This document shows positions 25,760 to 37,699 of a stretch of DNA of 64,000 nt, piece after piece. The notes below the pieces were generated by a model. It ran no database searches. It was not told where the DNA came from and saw only the letters and a list, made by a program, of their open reading frames with translations. The DNA comes from Epiperipatus broadwayi (taxonomy: Eukaryota > Onychophora > Udeonychophora > Euonychophora > Peripatidae). The DNA lies in assembly GCA_028023455.1 (NCBI GenBank), contig JAQFVV010006275.1, positions 1,869,279 to 1,933,278 of the forward strand, read 5' to 3'. The position numbers and the translations under genes are program-made. Every line of letters begins with the position of its first letter. Position 1 is the first letter of the stretch.

Positions 25760-25988
25760 ATATATATATATATATAAAGGATTTAGTAAATGATTACACA
25801 TTAATGTAATATCAAACAGAATTCTAAACTAGGTTTATTCAATTATTCTGAAAGCAAAAAAAAAATTCCCAGTTTCTTTAACTATTCTGAGGATAATCTT
25901 CTACAGTCTTTTGAAGGTTTTTTAAAAATAAGTTTGCTCTTTAAGTAACTTCCATTTTTGTTTTATGTACATATTCCATAATCTTTTC
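25760..25988. other. (AT)n target flank and short A+T-rich spacer
   Basis: Alternating AT continues from the LTR boundary to about 25776. It is followed by noncoding A+T-rich DNA that may be the decayed end of the coding remnant at 25989. Confidence 0.5.
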
Positions 25989-26270
25989 TTAACACTTTTT
26001 CCTATTTCTGAATCTTTGTCTATTTTTTTCTACTTTTACCCTAAAACAATCATTTAAGCAAAGCATGCATGGGTTATTGACACCATAATCTACCTGTTTA
26101 TCCTTAATATGCTTAGATACAAAAGTTTTCCCAGTTTCTGGAAGACCATGAATAAATGCAACAATTCTTGCTGGGTGATTAGCTCTCCCAGGATAATGAA
26201 GAAGACCTTCAATCAAATACAGTTTCAAATTTAGGCTCACTTTGAACAAGTGCAGATAGGTTATATTCAT
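25989..26270 (-). pseudogene. P-loop kinase-like fragment
   Basis: The 93-codon minus-strand frame contains ARIVAFIHGLPETGKTFVSK, a beta strand followed by a Walker A loop, GLPETGKT at residues 42-49. The spacing to YGVNNPCMLCLNDCFRVKV recalls the kinase half of 6-phosphofructo-2-kinase/fructose-2,6-bisphosphatase, where GLPARGKT precedes an IGVP and FNxGEYRR segment. The 2H/N4BP2L-type P-loop kinases are another possibility. Downstream in the same frame, stops interrupt EKIMEYVHKTKMEVT. It is short and broken, so it is a pseudogene or a piece of a decayed mobile gene. The neighbours at 26279-27570 are in similar decay on the same strand. Confidence 0.5.
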
Positions 26271-26278
26271 TTTTTATC

Positions 26279-26422
26279 TTACATCACTATCTCAAAGGCA
26301 TCTATCATTCTTTTTATAGGATGATATTTGTCCAATTTTTTTCTAACTCTATCATGATCCAATGACTCTTCCTTCAGGTGAAGACAAGTTATAATCAAAA
26401 CACCTTCAAGTGCTTTCATCAT
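26279..26422 (-). pseudogene. Decayed coding fragment upstream of the P-loop fragment
   Basis: A 47-codon frame, MMKALEGVLIITCLHLKEES at its start and DKYHPIKRMIDAFEIVM at its end, with a coding-like mix of residues unlike the A+T noise around it. It ends nine bases before the P-loop frame opens. I do not recognise it; it probably belonged to the same ancestral protein or transcript. Confidence 0.35.
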
Positions 26423-26519
26423 ACAATCTTCTATCCCCAGATGGAGAAACTAGATCATTAAATTTTTTCTTTTTCTCTCATGAGGTCAGTAACCTCCAAT
26501 TCAGTTTATAAAGGAGCAT

Positions 26520-27264
26520 GTTGTCCATGGCCATAATCAATAGCTTCAACTTTTTGATCTTGACTTAATGCACTTACAACAGATGTAGAAGGACAGCTTA
26601 ACAATCCATCCAATTCTCTATCAGGATGATGATGACCATCATCAATTCTGGCACCTGGTTCTTGACTTTATTCATCAAATGTTGTATCATCTTCTCTAAA
26701 GTGACTAGGTACTGAAGAAGATACAAATGGGGTTACTAATGGATAAAGTTCTGTATCTTCCAAAATAATCAACCCACCTTCTCTTTACACTAAAATCTGT
26801 TTCAATAGTTAATATTTCATGAGTTGGCTTCTTATAAAGAGAGTTTCTTCCCAACTGTCATGCTCATGCTTTGCCTTCTGCTTCCAAACTCCTTGGTCAT
26901 CTTGGAACTCTTTTCTGGGTTGCTATATGAACTGCTCTTGCCTCTTGATGGGATCATAGATGACTCCAGTCTCTTCTCTATTTGTTCTGATCTCTGCTCC
27001 ATTTATTCTGATTTTTTATCTATTTCTCTTTTCATTTCTACCATTATTTGATCTGATTCATACCCCCCCCCCTCATTTCTACCATTATTTGGTCTGATTA
27101 TTTTTTCATTATTCCTAATTGCCTTCTTATTCCCTTGATTAGTTGAAACAACATACTCTATTCAGCCTTTTCTTTGTCTGTGATGATCTGATCCTGTTGA
27201 TAAATGACTTTATCAGTTTCTTTAAAAGTAATCTCTGGGCTTTGGGTTTCAATTGAATGTTCTT
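26520..27264 (-). pseudogene. Decayed acidic and coiled-coil coding region
   Basis: Several consecutive minus-strand frames, broken by stops and shifts, look protein-like. About 27104-27264 reads PEITFKETDKVIYQQDQII and then LIKGIRRQLGIMKK. About 26840-27060 reads VEMKREIDKKSE and MEQRSEQIEKRLES, a heptad-rich coiled coil, then a basic serine-rich stretch. About 26520-26760 is acidic, with DDGHHHPDRELDGLLSCPST. This order (helical, coiled coil, acidic linker, then P-loop) could be an old gag-like or host protein. I cannot name it. A local duplication at 27033-27099 lies within it. Confidence 0.4.
27033..27099. repeat. 27-bp tandem duplication around a C10 run
   Basis: TCATTTCTACCATTATTTG plus GTCTGATT-like sequence occurs at 27033-27058 and again at 27073-27099 with one base changed. 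The copies are separated by a ten-base C run. It could be a natural slippage product or an assembly gap-fill artefact. Confidence 0.7.
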
Positions 27265-27369
27265 CCAGCTATACAAATATCAGTTTCAATGTCCTTTGAT
27301 TTGATATTTTCTTTCAGCTGTACACTAATATCCATTTTATTTTCTATTAAAAATTTCTTTTTATTTTTT

Positions 27370-27570
27370 TCAAAAACTGCTCATTTCCCTGAACCATACT
27401 CCAATGAAGCAATTGTTAATGGAGCACCCCCATTTCCCTCTATTTCTCAAGTCCTGCACTGCTGACATACTACAAGTTTTACCTACATTGAAAAATCTGA
27501 TTCCATTAATTAAAATTTTTTTTTCATTTCGCTTTTCTTTTTTTACATAAATTCCTTCATCCTCATACAA
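27370..27570 (-). pseudogene. Small unrecognised coding-like ORF
   Basis: A 66-codon frame with a lysine-rich start, then VGKTCSMSAVQDLRNRGKWG. It lies just upstream of the coiled-coil remnant on the same strand and may be part of it. No family recognised; it could be chance. Confidence 0.25.
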
Positions 27571-27599
27571 ATATTATACACACATAAAGCATTGGTGTC

Positions 27600-29638
27600 C
27601 AAAATATCACAACAAAATCATATTAAAATAATAATTATCACTTTTTTTTAAAAAAAAAAAAATCAAATTTGGGCATTTAATCTCAGAGGTTCATGGTTTA
27701 AGTTCAAATTTATTTTGGCACCATGCTCAAAAAATTCTTTATCTATTGTGACAGTATACATATGCCATTACATTATTTTAAAATTAAAATGAAAGTGGAA
27801 AATAATCATAAATAAAATTGATTTTTTTTAAAAATGTAAAAGAAAATTAAAATAGTTATTTTAATCACACAGATGGAAAACTATTAAAAAAATTATTTAA
27901 AAGAAAATTAAAAAAAAAAGTAAAGATATAAATATTAGTATTTTTGTTAAAAAATAATAAATAAAAAAAATAGAAACAAATGTTAATTAGTTTTTATTTA
28001 AAAGAATCATGTTTAAATCTTAGTGAATGGAAATGATTGTTCCATTAATTGAATCTAAAACAAATGAGCTCTTAGGCATATAAAAAATTAAAGATTGTGT
28101 TTACCACTCTGAAGCAGATTGACCAATACATGCACCAAACCATGCACAGGCCAAAAAGAAAAACATCCAGACTTGTAGGAACAAATGATGTCATGTGCAA
28201 TTGATTTGGAGAGCTTGTGATAAGAGAGGACAAAAATTATAAAAGATGGAAATATCAAATTATTAAGGCTTTTTACTCACTTAAAAAATGAAGTAATTGT
28301 TGATTCATGAATTGCATTGCAGATCTGAAATATAAGGGTCTTGCAATGAATTAATTTCCTGTTATGCACCAGCTGAAGCGGCCTCCCAAATTGATGATTA
28401 CTCAAAGGCAGCAAACAATGGACTGGTCTTCCCAGAAATGATAGAAATATTAAATGGACTTTGAGTGGATGGGTGCAGCTTCAAATCTATCATGGAAAGT
28501 ATGAACTTTTATCAATTGAACCTTTTAAATATCTCTTCAATAAGTGTTTAATTTATAAAACCAGCAATAGGATTCTAAATCAGTTAATAATCTTTTTCAA
28601 TCATTTTCATTTTTCCATTTCTATTTATTTTATTTTATTTTTGTTTTGTTATGTGCTAAACTAAATTATTAACTTGTATTAAATTTAAAAATAGGTGAAA
28701 ATGGCTTCATAGATTCATAAGGTTATGTTAATCTAAGTGGGTTAAATTTTAGGCTATGTCTCATAATTGAATCAGTGCTTCTGGATGGATGTAAGGTGTT
28801 TTATGTCAATGTGATGTTGGGAGGTGCATTGGATTCTCATTACCTTGTACCACAGTAGCATCAGGGCAATGCATGGCCAAAAGTGTAGCCATCACATTGG
28901 AAATGGACATAGATGTATTCCCTGCACCATTTATCTTCTTACGCTCTGGGTGGTGATAGTAAGATGGCCAAGACTGCAATCCCATGTCTAATATATATAT
29001 TTTCCAAATGATTATCTCACCAGACAGATGCACATTCCTGTACTGGATGAGGGTCTTTTTTTTCAATGATATCATGCTACAGATGCACATTCCTGTCACC
29101 ATGGTTTTTTTGTATTCTAACATCCTCATTTGGCATTGATCACATCGGTATATCAATAAGCTGGTGTTGGTTTGAAATGTGAACTTGTAGCCTGGACTTA
29201 AAAGAAAGAATCAAATATATAAGCACATAAACTATATAGTGTATTTGCATTTATCAAATTATTAAATTGTATAAAATATCCATTTGGGTGATCTTATCAA
29301 TATCTTAAAACAATTAAAAAATAATAATAAAACCTAAAGCAATGTTAAATAATTTATTCCTCAAATTTACTTTATATATGTACTTAAATAAATGTTTGTG
29401 TGATTATTATTAGCAGTGGCTTATTTTATTATCTTTTTTCTTTATTAAAAGTGTGTTTAAAAGTATATATCATTAAATCTCAGCTACTCCTTGAGAAAAT
29501 GGAATCTTACAAAGAAGTATCTGCCTACTATATAAATTTTCCAGGTTCATATGGCTTGGTGGTGCCCTGTAAGGCAGATAGAGTAAGAGTCCAATTTCCC
29601 CAAACATTATAATATGTAATGTTTGGAATGAACTGTCA
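27600..29638. other. Mostly noncoding; one 116-codon minus-strand ORF
   Basis: 27600-28800 is A+T-rich with long A runs and nothing I can name. At 28806-29156 a 116-codon minus-strand frame carries YRCDQCQMRML near its start and a Pro/His/Ser-rich end. Within it the word ACAGGAATGTGCATCTG-like is repeated about 50 bases apart (near 29030 and 29079), so the frame may be a repeat fragment rather than a gene. Confidence 0.4.
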
Positions 29639-29901
29639 ACAGCAAAATCACCACTAGAGTAATTTATATGACCACAATTCATTCCAACCCCACATACTTC
29701 ATTTTAACATGCTTGGTGATCAGGGAAAGGTAGAGACTCTTAGAATTTCATTATAAATATATGACTTACCCAATGAAATATATATGTGAAATTACATACA
29801 ACTTATTAGTAATACATTGTAAACAAATTTGTTACTAGACTCATTGGAATTAGTTGAAATTACATTAATTCATGATTATATATGTTAAGAGTTTCAATGC
29901 C

Positions 29902-29904
<3 letters not shown>
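29639..29904 (+). repeat. Repeat family A, copy A2, left part
   Basis: Matches 11777-12085 of A1 in the same orientation, starting at AGCAAAATCACCACTAGA and ending at the (AT)n tract. Its continuation is at 34661, after the B2 insertion. Confidence 0.8.

Positions 29905-29989
<85 letters not shown>
29905..29989. repeat. (AT)n microsatellite, about 85 bp
   Basis: Uninterrupted AT dinucleotides. This is the tract in repeat A where repeat B2 sits; the tract resumes at 34639-34660. Confidence 0.95.
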
Positions 29990-29991
<2 letters not shown>

Positions 29992-32900
29992 GCCCTTATC
30001 TATAGGTCATAATAAGGTAGAATGGTCAATTGCTAAAAAATTTTAAATTTTAAAATATGTTTGTGTAATATATTGATAATTGTATGATCGATTAGATTTT
30101 ATAGTACAATTTAAGGCTGAAAAATACCTGGTATATAAAAGTGTAATGGATTATTTTAAAAAAAAAAGAACAGTTAAATAAAGCTTAATTATATCCTTGC
30201 TTATGGTTGTAAAAGCTGGCCATATAAAATAATACAGCTATAAATAGTTAAAAGTATATTAACAATTCAATTGTAATGTTTTAAAACTAATAAATTAAAT
30301 AAACGCTATATGTAATATTATAATTATAATTAATATTCAAATTTAATCTAATATATTTTAAGATAAACTTTAAGATGGTGAGAATTATATTTAGTTCTAC
30401 ATTTTTAAATTATTTTCCAAATTTTTTATAAATATATCAGTTTTGGTAATTTAGACCGAGACGTAAATTAAAAAAAAAAATCATCTGATAAAGTTAGTAA
30501 TCATGTGACTGTATATTATATACCTTCACACACACGCTTGTTAGAATATAATAATAAAGTTTGTGAATTATAAAACTAAATATAATTGCTATCTATCGTT
30601 AAAGTAAAAGTTGAAATATTGAATGTTATTTTTATAATTGTTTTAAAATTTAAATGATTTTGATAAAACTATAATTGAGTTTAAAAATACTATTCTAAAT
30701 AATATTTTAAAACATGACGTCATAAATTCTTTATTTTAAAAAAGTTTAATCTATTATAAAACTAAAAAATGTGTAAATTTGTTCGCGCTAAAAAAGTCAT
30801 TAACCAATCAACGGAGGTATTTTAGCAGACAAAAAATAGGAATTAGACGGAGCGAGAGAAGGAATGTGTAAGTAAAGGAAGGAGGAACATATTTTTTTAG
30901 CTGTATAAGATCGTAAGCTAGAAAAGTGTTATAATTTAAAAATTTTTTGTATTTATTTTAAAAAGTTTTGTTTTAAAATATAATATTTTGAACTGCCTTT
31001 AAATGGAAGGCTAATTTAAAAGATTTCTTACCAGGATTTTTATTCAAGTTTAGCCGAAACCTTGCAGTAAAAATGGAAATACTAAGGAAAAAAATACCTA
31101 AAAGTATTGATAAAGTAAAAATAATTGTAAAGTGCCTTGAATACAGTTTATTTGTGATCAACCAGAAAATCATTAGAACTCAGATAAAGATAATTTGGAC
31201 ATTATACCGAAAACTTAAAAGAAAAGTTATTTGCCGTCAGGAAAAATTATGACGCACAATTTTAAAAGGCTACTCCGAAGTTTTTTTTTTTTTATTCTTC
31301 TCTATGGAAAAAATTAAGATGCAAATATCATAAAGAAAAAATTATGTGAAAGTTATAATGGAGAAAGAATGTTTGTCTTTTAAAGGAAACATTACAAAGT
31401 ATATAGTACCAGAATTTTAAAAGAAGGAAAAAGTTACAGAATAATAATATGAAAGAGCTATTGTGTTTTTATAAAAAGGAACAGAAAAACTTTCTCTAAG
31501 AAGAATTAAAAATATTATAAAGTGTTCATTAGAGAAATGATTAATAAAGATAAAGATTTGGAAACTATAAATCTAATTTACTTAATGAAATGAATCCATG
31601 GAAACAGAAAAGTTTTATTGAATATTTAAATCAAAGTACTGAGAAGATGCATCGTAAAAGTCGCACAGGAGAAAATATTAGCAAGAAATATTAGAAGAGA
31701 ATATTTAGAAGTTTTCTTTATGGGATTAACTAATATCATAATTAATAATTGTATTAAATATTATAAAAACCAAGGATTATCATTCAGGAATATTTATTGA
31801 ACGAAGTAATATTTGTTTTACCTTAAAATTGAACAAGCAGGGAGAGGAACATTAAGTGAATGGAAAAGAAATGATAAACAATTTTTTTTGGCTTTAGTAT
31901 GAATGGTTTTCAGGAAAATTTGATGAAGGAGTACAGTAAATATAGTTTGAATATTTTTTACTAATTTATTTTAAAATATAAAATGTTATGTGAGATTAGG
32001 GAAAACATAAAACATAAATTTATTAATATTAAAATTTAAATATAATAACTTGATAAAATTATAGAAATAGTGTTTAAAAATAAAGTGTATGGATGTGAAT
32101 CTTATATCTACAAGGATCAAATGGATGGTGAAGCCTACGGAACGTGATCGAGGAGATAAAGGTCGTTTGGTAATTTTGATAGTTATTTATAATGCATAAT
32201 GTATTTTTTTAGATCATCTATTGACTTAAGAATGAAGTGTGAAAGTCTTAATTATATGTACACATTTTATGCAACATTTTAACATATAATGAGATAGGAG
32301 TAATTCGGAATATGCATGCAACAATTTATTTAAAGTATATTAATAATATAATTTAACAGAACAATTGTGTGATTCTTTTGAACTTTCATGTGATAAAGTA
32401 TTCAGATATTTAAATAGTTTGTATATGATTAAATATACGGAGGAAAGTAGTAAAAAGATTTTCTTATAGAACAGCGGAATAGTTTTAAAATATCAATGAA
32501 TTTTATTATTGTTAGTAATGCAGATATGTATTTGTCGATGTACAGTATAGAAAAATCTTGAGAAATAAGATCGGATAGTGACTTGGAAGTACTAGTGGAG
32601 AGGAAACCAAGATGATGTGTTTTTTTTATAAGAAATAGGAAAATATAAGGGATTTGGATCATATTTAGTTTTGTGTGATTCAGTATAGTTAACAAAGTCC
32701 TATGACTGAACACATATAGTTTGGACAGTGTTTTGCATATCTTTAAACTTTTGATGTTAGAATAAAGCTGAAGAAATAGCTTTAGCATCGTTCCTATGAT
32801 AGAGGTTGGTAGACAGGTAAAGGTCACTCCTCTATAGTGTCTTTTAATTCACTGTGCCATGATTATCAAAGTATATGACAAGTAATATTCTAGTTGTATT

Positions 32901-34638
32901 TTGGTCCTATGCATCTATCTTCGCTATCCTTATTTCATGAATCTGCATCGGTCAGAAAGATATTTTCAAAGAAATAATGAATAAAAATAGAACTGAAGAT
33001 ATGTTATCATTTGTGTAAGAATAGTTTATTTGCTTGAATGTATAGAATTGTGTAACTTTAAAATTGAAAGTCCAAAATATCATAAAGAGAGAAAGAATCA
33101 TATAATACATTGTAAAATTAATTCAGAAATGAATATAAGATTTTGAAAAGAAATCTAAACCAAGTATTTTAAAAGTGATAATAAAATTTTTTTTTTTTTT
33201 TAAAATATTAATGTTGGAGGGAATGAGTATTGCATATTTATCAAGAGAAAATTCAATAAGGTATAATAAACATATACTTGTGCATGGTATATTAATAGTT
33301 GTAATTATATCATCCGAAGTAAGGCTTGAATGAGAATATTAGGATTAATAAACATCGGATAATGAATAATAAAAACCTAATACCGAATGTAGAATAGTGT
33401 TTTGACTTTGTAAGATTCCACACAACCAATATGAAACTAAATTTTATTCTTTTGTAGAATTTTATTACGAATGTAAATTTTTGTAAAAAATGTAATTTTA
33501 ATAATATTAGGGATGAAAAGTGTTTGTGATAATCATATAAGAAATGCATTTTGTAATAAGCTAACCATAATAATAAATCAAGTAATAATACTGTATTTTC
33601 TTAAGTGTTAAAAAAAAAATAGGATTTAACTAGGAAAAGTAAATAATATTTTGATTTCATTTTATAAACTAATAAACTAAGTTGAGATATGAAAGTAAGG
33701 GATATCCAATGTATATAATGTAAAAATATTGTTAATTTATTTATGTTGTTAATAAACTTTGTTTTAAATTTGTTTTAAAGTTTTGTGTCCGAGTTGTTAT
33801 TTCTCCACATGGATGCATGAAATCACGATACATTTATAATTGAAACAGACATAGATTTTGCACAAAAGGTAAACATAAAAGTGTTATAAGAATTTTGAGA
33901 ATTTATTGGTATGTTAAAATTAAAAGATCATAATTTTATATTATTTATTGGTCATAAGTCGGTTGCCACAATATTACATTAAATTATATGCTAATGTTGC
34001 CACACGTATTCTGTTGTCAGATTATTAAAATACTACCACGTACGTATTTATTTATTTCATTTAGGAAGAAATAAGATTATATTATATTATTATTGTTATT
34101 ATTATTTTTATTATTATTAGTTGCGGTGTAGTAGATTATGACATAAAATTCCCTTTTCATATTTTACTACCGTAATTTTAAATCAGTTAGAATACAATTT
34201 ATGAACCTGAGATTTTATTTATTTTATTTCATTTTATTTAATTGAGCTAGATTCTTGTTATAAAGAAGATTAAGATATGATTATTATTTTAATTGTAGTG
34301 AATAGAGCTCAGAAAGTCGTAAGAATACTATGAGTTAGTTATTTGGTATAGTAAAAAGGGGGGATAGTGTTCTTATGCCATTGAGGTAGTATCGTGTGGA
34401 TAATGGCTCAATGTAGTCTATCTCATTCCCTGTATTGTCACTCCATGTCTCATGAAATAGTAAATATTTGTTAATTCATTTTAAAATTGAACCGTATTTG
34501 TATTTCAAAAATTAGAGCTAGTAATCATTTTAATTAATGCTGAATATTTCATTTATGTATTTGTTAACTGAGCTAGAACCCGTAATAGTTGTAATAAACA
34601 GTATATTTTGGGGTGAGGATGCACGGGGGGAGGTTAGA
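29990..34638 (+). repeat. Repeat family B, copy B2 (complete)
   Basis: Inverted relative to B1 at 1-5478. It begins TGTGCCCTTATCTATAGG beside the (AT)n tract and ends GGGGGGAGGTTAGA beside the resumed (AT)n. Thus it is an insertion of about 4.65 kb in repeat A. It has no transposase, polymerase or shared long frame. Promoter-like words occur, such as ACCAATCAACGG near 30800, and there is an AATAAA near 33751 followed by a well-conserved block. A purine run ending in GGGGGGATAG lies just before a TG at 34367, which resembles the end of an LTR-element interior. I could not confirm terminal repeats, so the class is open. Confidence 0.75.
33292..33295. other. Empty piggyBac target site in B2
   Basis: The TTAA here is at the B2 position equivalent to the MITE insertion in B1. 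Flanking words on both sides align with 1040-1146 and 1990-2075. Confidence 0.7.
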
Positions 34639-35441
34639 ATATATATATATATATATATATACATAAGGGACTACATGACATTTTATTTGTGATTGTATAT
34701 AAACAAGGAATTTCATACACACAGATATGTATTTTGGATAGTAGATTTGATGATCTCTAGGGCAGATATCCCTTAAGAAGGTACATGATAATAAATGAAG
34801 CAGGGTAAATTTACATAACCCAAGAAAAATATGATTAAAATAGATGAACACATAGCTCTCATGATCATGATCCATCAATGCTAAAATATCAGGTTTTAAC
34901 ATACATAAGGGAAGCAGGTCTGGGTTTCTATAGTAATAAACAGTCCAATGATGAGGTAGACTGGAGTATGCTCACCTCCATGAGACTATATCCAAGTCTC
35001 AAATAAATGGCTCATGGTAGGTAGGAATGGACATATTCCCCATAATCATCAAGAAATTCTCACCAACAGGCAGGAATGATACAATTCCCTATTAGTGATA
35101 TAAAAATGAAGGTCTTCTGGGTCTTAAGTAAGAGAAATTCCACATTTGTGTGAATCATATTCGAAAAGCATCCGGTAAATTAATTTTCTCCAAAGCAGGG
35201 AAGTGCATTTGCTGTAGGAATGACATACAATAAACATGAAGTTAGACAACCCAGCAGTACCATTTTATGTACAATAATGAATAATTGGCCTTAAATTTAA
35301 ATATATATAATGTAAAATGTGAATGGTCATATCATAAAGATTATAATATGCAAATGTCTATTACGTGATGCTAAATCAGGGCCTACATAGTTATTATATA
35401 TATATATAATTCTGCTGATAAAGTTATTTCCTGCTTAATTA

Positions 35442-36017
35442 AACTGAGAGACTGCAATCCCTCAAGCGCTTATGACTATCAACAGCCAATCAGACCGTAA
35501 ACAATGAGACAGAGAATTTAACAAGAAAAGGGGGGTTCCACCCTCTTCTTTACTTGTCTTTCTATATATCCAAGCCAGTCTAAAGTACTTAGATCTGAAA
35601 GCATGAATCTTAAATATCTTTACACTCAACTCACTGAGTTCAAATTACAAACATACAGCATGAAATCTTTTGATTTACTATGCAGTAATTTTTCAATGTT
35701 ATAACTTGCAGCAATATATGTAAATAATATTTATTTTATAAAGCACAGACGGTATTGAAATTAAACTAAGAGACTGCAAAAATCTCAGTGAGTTGAGTGT
35801 GAAGATATTTAAGATTCCCGCTTTCAGATCTTAGTACTTTAGACTGGCTTGAATATATAGAAAGACAAGTAAAGAAGAGAGTGGAACCACCCTTTTCTTG
35901 TTAAATTCTCTGTCTTAGTGTTTATGATCTGATTGGTTGTTGATAGTCATAAGCGCTTGAGAGGTTTGCAGTCTCTCAGTTTAATTTCAATACCATCTGC
36001 ACTTTATAAAATAAATA
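35442..36017. mobile_element. Hairpin element with ~190-bp inverted arms
   Basis: The left arm, about 35442-35632 (starting AAACTGAGAGACTGCAA), returns inverted at about 35785-35985. A second, inner pair (35727-35780 and 35963-36017) is also inverted. The block is absent from A1 at 13020-13040, which keeps the unoccupied site. It is flanked by the exact 18-bp direct repeat TTATTTCCTGCTTAATTA at 35424-35441 and 36018-36035, probably the target duplication. No protein frame. The family is unknown. Confidence 0.7.
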
Positions 36018-36511
36018 TTATTTCCTGCTTAATTAGAGATCTACTCTATAGATCTTACAGATATAAGGAAATATTGATATGATAGCATACAATGGTAATA
36101 TATTAAATTGTGTTAAAAGTTTTATAGAATTAAACTATTGTATATATATTTGTCCCTTTTAAAACAGAAAACAAAGTTTTAACTTTTAATTTTGAACATT
36201 AAATTTTATTTAAAACTGAGTTATTTATAAATCACCTGTATGCAGTATACATATATACTTGTCCCTTCTCAAAACAGAAAATAAAGTTTTAATTTTATCT
36301 TCTTAGCACTCGATTTTAATTTTAAAACTGAAAGTTTGTTTATAGATCATTCATAATTGTGTTAATGGCTAACTAATTTTGAAATAACAAATAGAAAAAA
36401 CAACAACTTAGAATCGATGAGAGGAGGAATTTAAATGTTTTGCTTGACAGAATTACTGGACTGTTAAATATTTAGTCACTGAAATATATTTACTAAGTTT
36501 ACCTCCTTCAT

Positions 36512-36812
36512 ATGATTCTTAAATGATAAGTCTAGCAGATTTAAGATGGAAAGAGTATATTACAATAGTTGATCTTCCTTAATCTCGAATTAATTAAGCA
36601 TAGGTCAAAATACAATATGAAACATTTTAATAATACAATAAGAATATTTTATATAATACCAAAAGAAAATGGTTTTAAAGAACAGTTAATAAATAGTTAT
36701 TTAAGCAAGGAAAGAAAAAATATTAAAGAGATTTTAATTGTTTACTGGCAAATTGAGATTTATAAAGTTAAAATAAATCACTATTTTAACAGACCTTCAC
36801 GAATGATTTTGA
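36512..36812. other. 301-bp block present in A2 and absent in A1
   Basis: A1 reads directly from CTCCTTCAT to CAGATGATAAAAT (about 13505-13525), while A2 has this extra block between the same words. No inverted ends or clear target duplication. It could be an insertion in A2 or a deletion in A1. Confidence 0.55.
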
Positions 36813-37699
36813 CAGGTGATAAAATACCATGCTGAACTTCCCAGTATAGTTCATAGGTCTTCTATAATAGTGCCCTCAGATATTGGGTGATCACTTGGTG
36901 GCATTATATACTGGGGGCTTTCTCTAGATAGCAATGGCATAGCATGTCAGCAACTTGGATTGTCAATTGTAGGCAGAGACTTAAGCAGCATCACATTTCA
37001 TAAGTACCATTGGGACTCCATACTAATGCTCCTCCAGAGATGGTCAGAGAAATTGATGTGATCTACTTACTGGTCATAACATGAGGTAATCTATAACAGC
37101 TTAGAAAAACTTTACAAAAATTAAAACTCTTTCCTATATATATATCTCAAAACAAAGTCATTCGGATGTTTTTTTAAATTGATTAATTAATTTTAAAACT
37201 TAGAGAAAACTCTTTTCTTTACTATCTAAAAAAAGTCTTATTGAATGTAATCTTGATCTAGTTTAAAAAAATTTACTAATTGCATTTTTCTTAATTAAAT
37301 TCTGAATACTTTTGGTTTTATCTAATCCCCATAGTAATTACACATTTCTTGTCACTTTTTATTGTAATGACAATAATACACTAAAATACAAATTCCAAAA
37401 TTAGATTTTAATTTATACATTATTTTGATCATTAGTTGATTTTAATTAATTAGTTCAATTTTCTTTGCTGACTTGAACCCCCCTTACTCCCACATAGCAT
37501 TAAATTTTGTAATAAAATTAAATTTCATAATAAAATAATTTTTTTATACATACTAGTATTATAACTTTATGGCAACAATGCACATATATATATACTGGAC
37601 TGGGTCTGAAAAGTTGATTTGTTTAACTGAGTTTAAACACCTTTTATACTAGTTTAAAAAACATGGGAATGGACCAGCCCTTCAAGCAGAGGGGAGAAT

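Larger units (their letters stand above)
34661..37580 (+). repeat. Repeat family A, copy A2, right part
   Basis: Matches 12371-14260 of A1 in direct orientation from ACATAAGGGACTACATGAC to the GGCAACAATG end. Relative to A1 it carries extra blocks at about 35295-35385, 35442-36035 and 36512-36812. Confidence 0.8.

Noticed and set aside
32429-32827. 132-codon minus-strand ORF in repeat B2
   Set aside because: The corresponding region of B1 is not open and the peptide is low complexity, so it is not a gene of the repeat.
1-34638. B1 and B2 as terminal inverted repeats of one giant transposon
   Set aside because: B2 sits inside repeat A with clean edges at its (AT)n tract, which shows it inserted independently; no transposase or conserved cargo lies between.
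36569-36835. 88-codon plus-strand ORF in the extra block of A2
   Set aside because: Lys/Ile/Asn-rich composition is what random A+T-rich DNA gives; no motif or second copy.
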